Of a stretch of DNA of 64,000 bases, positions 9,260-18,357 are shown piece by piece. The first letter of the stretch is position 1, and each line of letters begins with the position of its first letter. The position numbers and the translations under genes were made by a program. The DNA is from Halotia wernerae (GTDB lineage Bacteria; Cyanobacteriota; Cyanobacteriia; Cyanobacteriales; Nostocaceae). Location: positions 1-64,000 of the forward strand of contig JAYGHB010000100.1 in the NCBI GenBank assembly GCA_034931985.1, in the 5' to 3' direction. Under the pieces are notes generated by a model. That model was not told where the DNA came from, searched no databases, and saw nothing but the letters and a program-made list of their open reading frames with translations.

Positions 9260-9300
9260 TTGTCATTTGTCATTTGTCATTTGTCATTTGTCATTTGTCA
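9245..9300. repeat. Heptanucleotide tandem repeat (8 x TTTGTCA)
   Basis: Eight exact tandem copies of TTTGTCA, 56 bases, of the short tandemly repeated repetitive (STRR) kind known from heterocystous cyanobacteria. It overlaps the start of queF; each unit supplies an ATG on the minus strand, but only the innermost reads into queF. Confidence 0.95.
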
Positions 9301-9305
9301 TGGGG

Positions 9306-9350
9306 AAAAGTCTTATACCATTTCACGAAACACCTGATAAATATTCTTTC
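9306..9350. repeat. 45-bp dispersed repeat, copy 2
   Basis: Identical over 45 bases to 3440-3484. It immediately follows the heptamer array and is followed by CTCCCTACTCCC, as the first copy is followed by pyrimidine-rich DNA. Confidence 0.85.
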
Positions 9351-9360
9351 TCCCTACTCC

Positions 9361-9759
9361 CTATTCACTTTCCCAGTCTGGACAACTTTCATCATCCCAC
9401 CCGTGAGGATGCATGGCACAAACCAACAAGTTACCGCCATATACTTGACCGTGGTAGTTGTTACAACCTATGCAGGCTGCGTTTTGTTCTGATGTGGGTT
9501 CAACTGCATAAGGAAAACCAGAATCTAAATCTGCCACAATCTCTTCTAGTTCCCAATAAACTTCCGAAAAAATTGGTTCAGCTAAATCTTGTAAATACTG
9601 ATCAACTTCAGTAACAAAAGTACTTTGTACTTGCTCAGTAAATTCTTCCGTCAGATCAAAAAAGGCATCTACCATTTCACTCATCCCTAGGAAGAATAGC
9701 TCTACTTCATTAGCGACTGTTTCTACAATTTCTGTTAAATCCTTCTGCCATTGTTCCAT
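9361..9759 (-). CDS. Conserved cyanobacterial protein with Cys-rich C-terminus
   Basis: A 132-residue acidic protein with no function I can assign. The first about 80 residues form an amphipathic, glutamate-rich helical region (MEQWQKDLTEIVETVANEVE). The C-terminus carries CIGCNNYHG, LLVCAMHPHG and DESCPDWE: four cysteines plus histidines arranged as in a small metal or Fe-S site. The family looks restricted to cyanobacteria. ATG at 9759. It has about 100 bases of repeats between its stop and queF, and is probably monocistronic. Confidence 0.75.
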   Translation of the reverse strand: MEQWQKDLTEIVETVANEVELFFLGMSEMVDAFFDLTEEFTEQVQSTFVTEVDQYLQDLAEPIFSEVYWELEEIVADLDSGFPYAVEPTSEQNAACIGCNNYHGQVYGGNLLVCAMHPHGWDDESCPDWESE

Positions 9760-10113
9760 AAACTTTACGCCCTTAATGCTGCCCGGCGTTAAGCACTAGA
9801 GTACACCCTAGGCAATATATTATAAAGTCTCTGGCTATAACGCCATACCAAAGTACTGCTTACTATATATTACTCAAGGTCAACTGCCTCACCCACGAGG
9901 GGATGAGGCTTGTAACTAACCGAGAGAATCGGCTGAAACTTGGCTTATCAGAGGCAAAAACCTTTCTGCTGGTAAATTAACTCTTATGCTAACAGTACGT
10001 TTCTATTTTAAGCTGCTGCTTGAAGTTTGTTTGTCACATCTTCTCCCATACAATTTTCAATCGCCTGGGCATTAACAGGCTCATAATACAGAATGATAAA
10101 AAGTTGCTTTTGC
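9760..10113. other. Spacer with a strong hairpin
   Basis: No gene is supported; apparent plus-strand frames here run across the SRP RNA and phasin-like gene and are spurious. A G/C-rich hairpin, GCCTCA...TGAGGC with inner CCC/GGG (9886-9909), stands out and is not followed by a T run. An AT-rich TACTATATATTACT stretch (about 9860-9873) precedes it and could be a promoter for a short plus-strand transcript; this is conjecture. Confidence 0.4.
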
Positions 10114-10494
10114 TTAATCGTTTTGCAGTCTTTTTAACTCTTCTTGCAGTTCTAGCACTTGCTGGCGCAATTTATCCGCATTCTCAGTTGAAGCTTGTTT
10201 CACAGTTGGCTCTTCATCTTCCTCTAAGATTTCGATACGGCGAGGTTCAGATGGATAGGTTTTATCTGAGGTTTGACTGGGTGGTTGTGGCTGTTGAGCT
10301 TGCTTCATCATATCTTCGACAAAGCGACGGGCTTCTTCTGTATTCATTTCGCCCTTGGCCACCATTTCATCTGCCAGTTTTTGGACTTGCGATCGCAGTT
10401 CTGCTAATTTTACCCCAGCTTTCTCACCCGCGTAAGAAGCTAAGCCAACACCGAGGTAAAAAGCCTTTTGAACAATATCACCAAAACCAGCCAT
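10114..10494 (-). CDS. Phasin-like coiled-coil protein
   Basis: A 126-residue small acidic protein resembling the phasin/PHA-granule superfamily proteins of cyanobacteria. It starts MAGFGDIVQKAFYLGVGLASYAGEKAG, followed by a helical segment with RSQVQKLADEMVAKGEMNTEEARRFV. A proline/glutamine-rich linker leads to a C-terminal leucine-heptad coiled coil (KLRQQVLELQEELKRLQ). Whether it binds polyhydroxyalkanoate granules cannot be told from sequence. The SRP RNA lies immediately upstream on the same strand. Confidence 0.8.
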   Translation of the reverse strand: MAGFGDIVQKAFYLGVGLASYAGEKAGVKLAELRSQVQKLADEMVAKGEMNTEEARRFVEDMMKQAQQPQPPSQTSDKTYPSEPRRIEILEEDEEPTVKQASTENADKLRQQVLELQEELKRLQND

Positions 10495-10518
10495 TGCTCC
10501 TGAACGCTCCTAAAAATA

Positions 10519-10616
10519 GGGCGACCCGGAGACTACGCCTACTACAAGCATCCCGTATTGCTGCTACCTTCCGGTTCTGACAAAGTTTGGGCGTTACAGC
10601 CGCATAGATCCAGGTC
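10519..10616 (-). ncRNA. ffs: Signal recognition particle RNA (small bacterial 4.5S type)
   Basis: On the minus strand the sequence GTCAGAACCGGAAGGTAGCAGC (positions 10581-10560) is the conserved SRP domain IV apical loop (compare GUCAGGUCCGGAAGGAAGCAGC of E. coli). Flanks pair as expected for one long hairpin: GACCTGGA (10616-10609) with TCCGGGTC (10530-10523), and CTATGC with GCGTAG further in. A short ATTTTTA run follows the 3' end. The RNA binds Ffh to target membrane proteins co-translationally. Ends are estimated from the outer stem. Confidence 0.92.
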
Positions 10617-10653
10617 TTCTAAAAGCATAACACCAAAAGTCAGTAAGTGTTTG

Positions 10654-10920
10654 TTATTCGACTACAATTTTCCATTCGTAAAGCTGATAGTTAACGCAGC
10701 CATTTTGTACTAATGGATCAGCAGCTACAATTGCTTCTGCTTCATCCATTGAGGTTGCCTCAAACAGCAACATGCCTCCTCCCAACTGCGCCCAATATCC
10801 TGTCCGTGCTTTGTGTCCTTTGGCAATCAACTCTTTAACGTAGGCTTTATGGGCGGGTACGTATTGGTCAAAGGTGGGTTTATCGACTGTACCTGCTTCA
10901 ATCTTGACAAACCAAGGCAT
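10654..10920 (-). CDS. YCII-related domain protein
   Basis: An 88-residue YciI-family protein, a small ferredoxin-like alpha/beta barrel fold of dimeric proteins. Features are MPWFVKIEAGTVDKPTFDQY, the conserved histidine in VPAHKAYVKELIAKGH, GGGMLLFEATSMDEAEAIVAADP and the closing YQLYEWKIVVE. Family members include chlorinated-muconolactone dechlorinase-like proteins, but most have no known substrate. ATG at 10920, monocistronic, just upstream of the SRP RNA on the same strand. Confidence 0.9.
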   Translation of the reverse strand: MPWFVKIEAGTVDKPTFDQYVPAHKAYVKELIAKGHKARTGYWAQLGGGMLLFEATSMDEAEAIVAADPLVQNGCVNYQLYEWKIVVE

Positions 10921-10999
10921 TCTGCTGGCAACCTCTTTCTAAACAACAGTTCTGAATTAAGTTATTACTATTTTGAGTAGTAAATGAGTAGCAAATTAA

Positions 11000-11203
11000 T
11001 CAAAAATTTGGGCATTCTGCATCAACCATATTTGGGTGGCAATAGAACCGCAGTACTGTTTCTACTGTGTCGCCAATCCAAAGAGCGACTTTCTCGATGG
11101 ACACCCCTTGAGCGATCGCCCAGGTAGCAAAGGTGTGTCTGGTAGCATAAGGCACTAGCTCTTGTACTGCCAATTCTTGAACTACTCCATGTAACGGTAA
11201 GTT
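11000..11203 (-). pseudogene. Tyrosine recombinase C-terminal remnant
   Basis: Reading leftwards from about 11203 to a TGA at 11000 gives 67 codons including PYATRHTFATWAIAQ, VSIEKVALWIGD and TVETVLRFYCH. This is the last part of a phage-type integrase/XerD-like catalytic domain: the HxxR-like box reads TRHTFAT, the LGH box has become WIGD, and the tyrosine is in RFYCH. An in-frame stop lies directly upstream and no N-terminal part is found. It is a decayed fragment of a mobile element, about 80 bases from the YCII gene. Confidence 0.75.
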
Positions 11204-11336
11204 TTACCGTACTGGTTAAAAATTTTTTCTAGTTTTCCGGAATCACCGAAGCTCCAGTGGTATCACTTAACAGCACAGCGATTTATACAGAACTTCTATA
11301 ACTAAGAGTTTGGGGAATATATCCCCTGTTTTTCTC

Positions 11337-11366
11337 AAAAGCTCGGTCATAACGGCCGGGCTTTTG
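11337..11366. terminator. Intrinsic terminator-like hairpin
   Basis: AAAAGCTCGG (11337-11346) pairs with CCGGGCTTTT (11356-11365) with one G-T pair. A-rich on the left and T-rich on the right, it can act in both directions. It may end transcription from whatever once carried the integrase or isolate the following gene. A shorter GGGGAATATATCCCC palindrome lies just before it (11312-11326). Confidence 0.6.
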
Positions 11367-11449
11367 ACTGTGATTCTTTGGTAGTAGCAAACAATCTATT
11401 AAATTTTTTGAGTAGATTAGATTAACAATAGACCATCTTAAGGGCAGTT

Positions 11450-12274
11450 ATGACTTCTGTAAAAGCGTCAGAGGAAAATTTGGTATTAGTTGCTGGTGCT
11501 ACTGGTGGAGTGGGGCAAATTGTAGTAGCAAAGCTGCTAGAAAAAGGGTTGAAGGTACGCGTTCTCACACGCAATGCTGCAAAAGCCACAAATATGTTTA
11601 ATAACAAAGTGGAAATTGTGGTTGGTGACACACGCGAATTGTCTACACTTTCCCCAGCCACCCAGGATGTTACACACATTATTTGTTGCACTGGAACTAC
11701 TGCTTTTCCTTCTGCTAGATGGGAATTTGACCCTCAGCCTAACTTGATTGAATGGGGAATTATTCTTTCGGATTCCACATATAGAGAAAAAAAGGCCAAA
11801 AATACACCAACAAAAGTGGATGTACAAGGTGTTAGTAACTTAGTAATAGCAGCACCTCGCAATCTCCAGCGGTTCGTTTTCGTGTCTTCCTGCGGGATTC
11901 TCCGCAAAAATCAGCTACCGTTCAATATTCTCAATGCTTTTGGCGTACTTGATGCCAAACAAAAAGGCGAGGAAGCTATTATTAATTCGGGATTGCCCTA
12001 CACTATTATCCGCCCTGGACGCTTAATTGATGGCCCTTATACCTCCTACGATCTCAATACCCTTTTGAAAGCACAAACAGGAGGTAAGCTTGGTGTGGTC
12101 ATAGGTACTGGCGACACTATTGCAGGTGATGCTAGCCGGATTGATGTTGCAGCAGCTTGTGTGGAATGTATTTTTTATCCATCTAGTCAAGGGCAAATTT
12201 TTGAGTTGGTCAATAAAGGAGCAAGACCACCTGTGATTGACTGGGAAACACTTTTTTTGCAACTACTTTCTTAA
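11450..12274 (+). CDS. Atypical SDR / NAD(P)-binding protein (Tic62/Ycf39-like)
   Basis: A 274-residue atypical short-chain dehydrogenase. The N-terminal LVLVAGATGGVGQIVV is the GxxGxxG dinucleotide-binding motif, followed by LTRNAAKA (NADP preference) and GDTREL. A strand-end FVFVSSCG takes the place of the usual catalytic serine region, and no YxxxK is visible, as in the NmrA/Tic62 group. LPYTIIRPGRLIDGP is typical of that group. Its substrate is unknown; cyanobacterial relatives serve as photosystem assembly or redox factors. A TAAGGG Shine-Dalgarno precedes the ATG. It converges with the TamB gene. Confidence 0.87.
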   Translation: MTSVKASEENLVLVAGATGGVGQIVVAKLLEKGLKVRVLTRNAAKATNMFNNKVEIVVGDTRELSTLSPATQDVTHIICCTGTTAFPSARWEFDPQPNLIEWGIILSDSTYREKKAKNTPTKVDVQGVSNLVIAAPRNLQRFVFVSSCGILRKNQLPFNILNAFGVLDAKQKGEEAIINSGLPYTIIRPGRLIDGPYTSYDLNTLLKAQTGGKLGVVIGTGDTIAGDASRIDVAAACVECIFYPSSQGQIFELVNKGARPPVIDWETLFLQLLS

Positions 12275-12373
12275 AATAAGAATAATTAACCGCCGATAAA
12301 TCAAGATGTTTAGTCAATCGATTTGGTTTCTTTTAACTCAAACTACCCTTATCTGAACTATATTGTCATTGTC

Positions 12374-15300
12374 CTAAAATCGGCTTTCGTATTCAAAAAG
12401 TAATTGGTTTTCATCTCCCAAATTAGTTAAGCCCCGGAGCAAAATTTGATCGTTGAGTCGATAAAGTAGGTTGTAGCGGAAAGACCCATCACTAGACAAA
12501 GGCCGCGATAATGAAGCAGAGAAATTTCTATTGATATTAAACACACCTTCTGCTGATAAATCAAGAATCGAGGATGTAGATGATTCACTAGTGACAGGGG
12601 TAGGAAATATCCGAAATTCACTGAAACCAATAGCTTGTCCTAACGCAGTGATGGTTCCTTGTAAACCACCTAAAATAGTAGAGCTAGCAAAATTAGTCAG
12701 CCCTTGTGTAGCGTCTGCTTGACCGAAACCACCTAAAATAGAGCCACCCAAAAGAGCTACGATTTCTGACTTACTACGCTGAGGTTCACTTGTCAATTCC
12801 AGATTTTGACTCAATTCACTAGCTGGCCCGTTAACGCTTGCTTCAACGCGAACAGTACGTAAAGTCCCAAAACTGGTAGCCTGAATATCACTGATTTCAG
12901 CAGAAAAAGGTGATTCTAATATTCGACTACCTATTGCCGATGCTTCGGGTATAATTGCCACCAATCGGATATCCAAGTTAGGGTCAAGTCCTTGACTAGG
13001 AATAAATTGTGCAGTTTGCTCATAGCCCCGTGCTAAGGTAAACTCAGTTGAAAATAAGGCCAGTCGTCCTCCTGTTAAACGAATGACTCCTTCAGGCAGA
13101 GGCTTGGCTAATGTACCGTTGATAGTTAAGTCGCCCTTCGCTTGAAAGCTAACTATGGGCTGACTAAACAAGTCTCCTCCCGGTAGAGAGTCCAGTAGGG
13201 ACGTAGTGGTAACATTAACATCGTCGCCTAGGATGATCTGTAAATCGGCAAAACTGATAGGTAACTTGGATGAAGTAGTGGTGTTAGGACTAGCTACTGG
13301 TTTAGTTCCTGTACTACTACTATTGTTTGTTGTCGCGGCTGGATTTGAGCCAGTAGTAGCCGATTCTCCAATGATGACGCGACCATCACTCAGCCGAATT
13401 TCTCCCCCAATTTGCGGTTTTAGCGCTGTTCCCCGAACGACGACATCACCGCTAACACCGCCTTCATACAATTCTGGTAGCTGAAAATCTAGCTGGTCTG
13501 CGATTGATACTGTGAAAGGATTCGATCCGCTCGGTTGAGGAGAAAAAATCGGCAAGATTCCTGAAGCACTGATTTGCCCTTGATTATAATTACCTTGAAT
13601 ACCTGGGACATTGAGCGTATTGCCATTAAATTGCAGTGTCCCTGTGACATTCGTTAAAGGATCAGATAAGGCTTGAGCGCGAAAAGTGGCATTATTGATT
13701 GTGGCATTGCCGTTGATAATTGGCTGATCTAAAGTACCCTGGACGTTGACATCCACTTGCCCTTGACCATCTACCCAAGCAACTTGATTGTTAGTAAACA
13801 AGTTTAATAATGCCAAGCCTTCATTATTCACACTGGCGTTGATACTAATTTGATTGCTATCTGGTTGTGCTGTGACAAAAGGCAACGAAACAGGTACACT
13901 ACCTGTAATTGCTACTGGCTGTGTTCCCGTCACCAACAAAGTACTGTCAAAATTTAATCGCGCATTATCGTAGTCAAATTCTACCTGGGCTGTTTGCAGA
14001 GGTTGTTGGTTTAAAGTTGCATCTGCTAGCGCTATATTTCCATTGACATTGGGGTCTTGTAAGCTACCTCCTAATGTGGCGTTAGCATTCACCTGACCAG
14101 TGATATCTATCGGGTATTGTTCTATAAAAGGCTGTACAAGTGACAAAGGTAAACTTGCTACTTTTAAATTTCCAGATAATTGCTCAGTTCCTAACTGTCC
14201 TGAAAAAGCCACTAATCCTTGTTCGATGCCAACACGCAATGGTGATAGGGTGACGACACCATCTGCAAAAGTGCCATTAGCAACGACTTCATTAATAGAA
14301 TAATCACCCCATTGCCAATTATCACCTTGCAAATTAAAGCCGACATTTAACCCAGACTTCAACGAACCTCTTGCTTGAATTGCTCCACTTAAAGCACCCA
14401 TTAATTCTGTCAGGGGGGGTAAAGGCGCTGCTGTTTGTGCTTCTTCTACTTGCTGTTGTCTAGCTGTTAATGCTTCTATTTGGGAAAAATACTTTAACTG
14501 TGATATTAAGTCTGCGTTAGGCAAATTAATCGGCACAGTATTGAGTACATTTGCTCCAGCCAAATCTGGAGACTCCAACCCTCCACCTAGGTCTTGAAAG
14601 TCGAAAATATTAAATGCTTGTAAGAGTTTCTGGATTCTGAGTTGAGCAAAATTAGCTTGGACTTGAAACTGTGGGTTATTTCCGGTTTGCACATTTCCAC
14701 TCAGGGCAATGCTGCTGTCTCCTATTTGCAGTTGACCATTCGCCAAACTAGCAGCACCATCGGCATAATTGATGTTACCCCGAAATGCGTCTGCTGTAAC
14801 TCTGCCAACACGAGGTTGAGCGATCGCTACCTCTCCAGCTACGGCATAATTATTTAAATTCACGGCTAAATTGCCGGATAGTTTCCCCCCAAGTGGTTGC
14901 AATTGATTGTTAGGTAAGAAGCTACTCACAAGAGCAATGGGAAAGTTTTGGGCGTTGACGATTAAGTTATTTCCCTCGGTTCTACCTGTGGCGACTGCTC
15001 CATTGGTGCGGAATAAAAATGAAGTGGGGCGATAATTTGCATTCAGGTTGAGAGCGATTTCATCTTGTGTCCCTGCAAGTTGCAGTTTTCCCCCTTGTCC
15101 TCCTTGGAAATTCACATTTCCAGCTAAAACTGGGTCAAACTTCAAGTCAGCGACTTGAAAATTCCGCAGCCGAATCTTACCACTGGCGTTAGGAACTGCT
15201 GGAGTGCCTGTGACTTGTCCATTAAAATCGAGTAGCCCCCCTAGGGCGATGTCTCCAGGAACATCAAAGCCTGTGTTTTTGAGGTTGAAATTCTGGGCTA

Positions 15301-17890
15301 CCACATCTAAATTAAAGCCAGCAATTTCGGGTGTACCAGTTTCCGGGAATTGAACTGCGATCGCACCCCTCGCATTCAGCCCTGGGGTAGATGCTCTTTG
15401 GACTATAATTTGCTTACCATTCCATTGCACTTGGGCTGTGAGTGGTTGTGCTAGCGGTGCTATCCCTTGGGGAACTCGAATTTTTGCATCGGCTCGAATA
15501 TCTGGTAAAGCAAAAGATGCTGTTGTGCCTGCTAACTGGACATTACTATTGAGTCTGCCTTGCAGCTGTGGTGAAAAACGGTTGAGTTGAATTTTATCAA
15601 GATTGGCAAGTACTCGCCAGCGACCATCATCAAGATTAATCTGGCTGACGTTAACTTGACCTCCGGCGACACTCAGATTAGCCTGTCCTGTAGCTTGAAT
15701 GGTTGAGGGTTGAAAAGCAGTAGTGCTTCCCGACAAATTTAACGCCGCGTTATTTAAAACTCCTTGGAACTGAGGCGGTATTTGGGCAAAACGGCTCAAT
15801 TGTAATTTTTTAGCGTTAACTACAGCTTGCCAGCGTTGTTGTGCTACCTGAGCTTTAGCTGTAATTGTCCCACCTGCCACATTTAAAACAGCGTTGGGTA
15901 CAACAATTTTCTGGCCTTGTTGAGTAATTACAGCTTGTCCTCGAATGGGATAGGTTGCTCCTGGTGCTTGTACCTGGGCTACTGTCCGCAGATTGTTTAA
16001 AGAACCAGAAACTTTAGCATTAGCTGAGACAGTACCAATGGTAATGTTAGGTGAAGAGTTATATGCTCTAGCGATCGCATCCCCTGGTAAATTTTGAGCT
16101 TGGATATTCAAAGCTACCCTACCTTGAGGTGCTAGCTGAAGTTGACCATTGGCTGTGATTTGCCCTCCTACTTCTGGAGTGGCTTGCACTCTGGCAATAT
16201 TTACATTTAAAGGTGTACCCAAATCACCGGAAACCGTAGCTTTTGCAGATATCCCCCCAATATTAACTGGAGTAGAAACACCATAACCTTGAGCGATCGC
16301 ATTTCCTGGTAAGTTTTGGGCTTGAATCCCTAAAGCTACCCGTCCTTGGGGTGCGAGTTGAATTTGACCGCTGGCTGTGATTTGTCCCCCTGTTGGGGGT
16401 GTCACTTGCACACTAGAAATATCTAGTTTCAAAGGTTGTTGATTCAGTGAGCCAGAAACTTGGGCTTTTGCTGAAACATTCCCCACTGCGATCGGTAGAT
16501 TCACGCCATAGCTTCGTGCTAGTATATCCCCAGAAACACCATCAGCTTGGGCATTAAATAATACTTTACCTCTGTCCCCCAGTGTAGCTTGACCGCCGCC
16601 TGTAATTTGACCACCTGCTGCTGGGACTAATTTTAAATTGGAGACGACAAATTTAGATGCAGTTTGATTTACATTTAAACGGAAGTCAGTATTAACAGTT
16701 TGAAATAAGAGACGGTCAACTTGAATCGGTTTTGTGTTGCTTACTGTACCGCTGACGATTGGCTGCTGAATCGGCCCTTGCACCTGGATATCTGCTTTGA
16801 CTTCGCCAGTCGCTGGGACTGGTGAATTTACTTTCAATGTGTCTAAGATATTTTTCGCACTAACTGGTTTAATCTGAGCAAAGACGTTAAAACCTGTTTG
16901 GTTACTAATTGTTCCTCTGGCTACAATAGGAACTTTGCCAAAATTTGTATTCAGATTTTCTAAAGCAACTGTCTGACCCTGAAAGATAAATCTGCCATTA
17001 AAATTAGAAATTTGCTGAGGAATATTTTGAATTTTGGCAGTAACTTGATTAGCAGTAGCTGTTCCTGTAACTTCTGTTTCTGATAGATTGGGTGGAATTT
17101 CTGCGGCTAAGTCAGCATTTAAGCGCCCTGCTTGCAAAGCAATTGGCAAATCAATTAATCGACTAATATTAGATGCTGGGAAATTTTGGGCTGAAACCTT
17201 GAGATTAGTTTGTTGGGTTTTTAGTTGGGTTTCGCCAACAATTTTAACTGTGCCTCCCCTGGTGGGTTTAGCATTGATGTCGTAACTAATTCTTTGATTT
17301 TCATCTGAAAATCGGGCAATACCACCGACTTGATCTAATACTACTGAGCCTTTTGGTTTTGTTGGTGCGGCGAGTGGGATTATTTCTACATCGCCATTTT
17401 GAATCCGCAGGGTTTGTAATTGGATTTGAATAATACCTTTTCCTTCTCCAGTCTTAACTTCAGTCGTTACCCACCGACCATCTTTATCTTGTTGGATATA
17501 GACATCGGGCTGAACTAATGTGACATTTAAGATTAATTTTCTGGTAAAGAGGACTTGCAAAGGCGAGAACTGCACATCTAATGCTTTTGCTATTACTCGG
17601 TCTGCATCTGTAGGAGTTGCTGGTATTGCTAGGTAGCCAAATCTTAGACCAGAGAGGGAAAAACTTTCAACTTGCCCAACTTTGACTGGACGACCCAGCA
17701 AGTCCTGAAGATTTTTCTCTACTAACGGTGCTAAATCTTTATATACATAGTTTCTAGCCCACCAAGCACCAATTGCGATCGCAGCCAGTAAAATCGCACC
17801 TAAAGCGAGACTGGTACGTCCTAAGAAGAGGAGCAACAGACGACGATTGGATGATTTCTGATCGTTTCCAGAATTTGGAGAGTTCGTCAT
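12374..17890 (-). CDS. tamB: TamB-like translocation/assembly protein (DUF490)
   Basis: A very large envelope protein of 1838 residues. An N-terminal membrane anchor (LLLLFLGRTSLALGAILLAAIAIGAW, given here only as a span near residues 18-45) is followed by a long repetitive beta-rich region, built from repeated NGQLQLAPQGRVALNIQAQN-like strands, that should form a periplasm-spanning beta-taco. The C-terminal TamB/DUF490 domain ends LLFEYESRF with the terminal phenylalanine seen in these proteins. TamB-type proteins move phospholipids to, or help insert proteins in, the outer membrane. ATG at 17890 was chosen over an in-frame TTG twelve bases upstream. No tamA/omp85 gene is adjacent. Confidence 0.93.
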   Translation of the reverse strand: MTNSPNSGNDQKSSNRRLLLLFLGRTSLALGAILLAAIAIGAWWARNYVYKDLAPLVEKNLQDLLGRPVKVGQVESFSLSGLRFGYLAIPATPTDADRVIAKALDVQFSPLQVLFTRKLILNVTLVQPDVYIQQDKDGRWVTTEVKTGEGKGIIQIQLQTLRIQNGDVEIIPLAAPTKPKGSVVLDQVGGIARFSDENQRISYDINAKPTRGGTVKIVGETQLKTQQTNLKVSAQNFPASNISRLIDLPIALQAGRLNADLAAEIPPNLSETEVTGTATANQVTAKIQNIPQQISNFNGRFIFQGQTVALENLNTNFGKVPIVARGTISNQTGFNVFAQIKPVSAKNILDTLKVNSPVPATGEVKADIQVQGPIQQPIVSGTVSNTKPIQVDRLLFQTVNTDFRLNVNQTASKFVVSNLKLVPAAGGQITGGGQATLGDRGKVLFNAQADGVSGDILARSYGVNLPIAVGNVSAKAQVSGSLNQQPLKLDISSVQVTPPTGGQITASGQIQLAPQGRVALGIQAQNLPGNAIAQGYGVSTPVNIGGISAKATVSGDLGTPLNVNIARVQATPEVGGQITANGQLQLAPQGRVALNIQAQNLPGDAIARAYNSSPNITIGTVSANAKVSGSLNNLRTVAQVQAPGATYPIRGQAVITQQGQKIVVPNAVLNVAGGTITAKAQVAQQRWQAVVNAKKLQLSRFAQIPPQFQGVLNNAALNLSGSTTAFQPSTIQATGQANLSVAGGQVNVSQINLDDGRWRVLANLDKIQLNRFSPQLQGRLNSNVQLAGTTASFALPDIRADAKIRVPQGIAPLAQPLTAQVQWNGKQIIVQRASTPGLNARGAIAVQFPETGTPEIAGFNLDVVAQNFNLKNTGFDVPGDIALGGLLDFNGQVTGTPAVPNASGKIRLRNFQVADLKFDPVLAGNVNFQGGQGGKLQLAGTQDEIALNLNANYRPTSFLFRTNGAVATGRTEGNNLIVNAQNFPIALVSSFLPNNQLQPLGGKLSGNLAVNLNNYAVAGEVAIAQPRVGRVTADAFRGNINYADGAASLANGQLQIGDSSIALSGNVQTGNNPQFQVQANFAQLRIQKLLQAFNIFDFQDLGGGLESPDLAGANVLNTVPINLPNADLISQLKYFSQIEALTARQQQVEEAQTAAPLPPLTELMGALSGAIQARGSLKSGLNVGFNLQGDNWQWGDYSINEVVANGTFADGVVTLSPLRVGIEQGLVAFSGQLGTEQLSGNLKVASLPLSLVQPFIEQYPIDITGQVNANATLGGSLQDPNVNGNIALADATLNQQPLQTAQVEFDYDNARLNFDSTLLVTGTQPVAITGSVPVSLPFVTAQPDSNQISINASVNNEGLALLNLFTNNQVAWVDGQGQVDVNVQGTLDQPIINGNATINNATFRAQALSDPLTNVTGTLQFNGNTLNVPGIQGNYNQGQISASGILPIFSPQPSGSNPFTVSIADQLDFQLPELYEGGVSGDVVVRGTALKPQIGGEIRLSDGRVIIGESATTGSNPAATTNNSSSTGTKPVASPNTTTSSKLPISFADLQIILGDDVNVTTTSLLDSLPGGDLFSQPIVSFQAKGDLTINGTLAKPLPEGVIRLTGGRLALFSTEFTLARGYEQTAQFIPSQGLDPNLDIRLVAIIPEASAIGSRILESPFSAEISDIQATSFGTLRTVRVEASVNGPASELSQNLELTSEPQRSKSEIVALLGGSILGGFGQADATQGLTNFASSTILGGLQGTITALGQAIGFSEFRIFPTPVTSESSTSSILDLSAEGVFNINRNFSASLSRPLSSDGSFRYNLLYRLNDQILLRGLTNLGDENQLLFEYESRF

Positions 17891-18357
17891 TGTCGATATC
17901 AATGCTGTGGGTCGAGTAAAATATTATTGATTACCCGAAAACAACATAATTGTTTACATTAAATTCTAAAAACTTTTTTAAGGTATCTTAATGGGTTCAT
18001 TCTTTCAAAGGATGGCCATTTTGTCTACTAGTACCTAGAATCGTTTGAATGTATTAAAAGATTCCCTAATCTCAACAGCACTCAATACGGTTCGGATAAG
18101 ATTGATAATTGACATTATTCTCAAAACTGGAACGTCATAATCAACCATTTAGGATTCTAAAAATTGAGATTTTTGGTTAACCGAACCGTATTGCAACAGC
18201 ACTGACAGAAAACAGAGTGTAGGGAAAAACGGAAATAAATATCTTGGGCAATAAAATTGCTTCAGGCTTTTTGTGTCGGAGTCAAATCCCCGTTACAAAA
18301 CGTCATTGCGAATTGGTTTAATGCTCTGGTTTTGGGCTTACTGCATATTTCACTCAA
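17891..18357. other. Spacer upstream of tamB containing a MITE
   Basis: No gene is supported. It contains the presumed tamB promoter region (17900-18000, AT-rich, unresolved), the 111-bp MITE at 18083-18193, and about 150 bases of unremarkable DNA downstream of the PAP2 gene. Confidence 0.5.
18083..18193. mobile_element. 111-bp MITE with 10-bp target duplication
   Basis: Perfect 13-bp terminal inverted repeats, CAATACGGTTCGG (18083-18095) and CCGAACCGTATTG (18181-18193), extended imperfectly inwards. The ten bases CAACAGCACT are repeated exactly on both sides (18073-18082 and 18194-18203). No coding capacity. Ends starting with CA and a 10-bp duplication suit IS4-family transposases as the mobilising enzyme, which is inference; no such transposase is in the window. 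Confidence 0.88.

Noticed and set aside
9245..9300. CRISPR-like array
   Set aside because: The repeat is a simple 7-bp tandem without spacers, so it is a heptamer satellite. No CRISPR array was found anywhere in the window.
9886..9909. tRNA or riboswitch
   Set aside because: Only a single hairpin is visible, with no cloverleaf arms, no T-loop consensus and no T run.
10020..10580. A 186-codon open frame on the plus strand
   Set aside because: It runs antisense through the phasin-like gene and the SRP RNA and has no recognisable family; both overlapped features are strongly supported.
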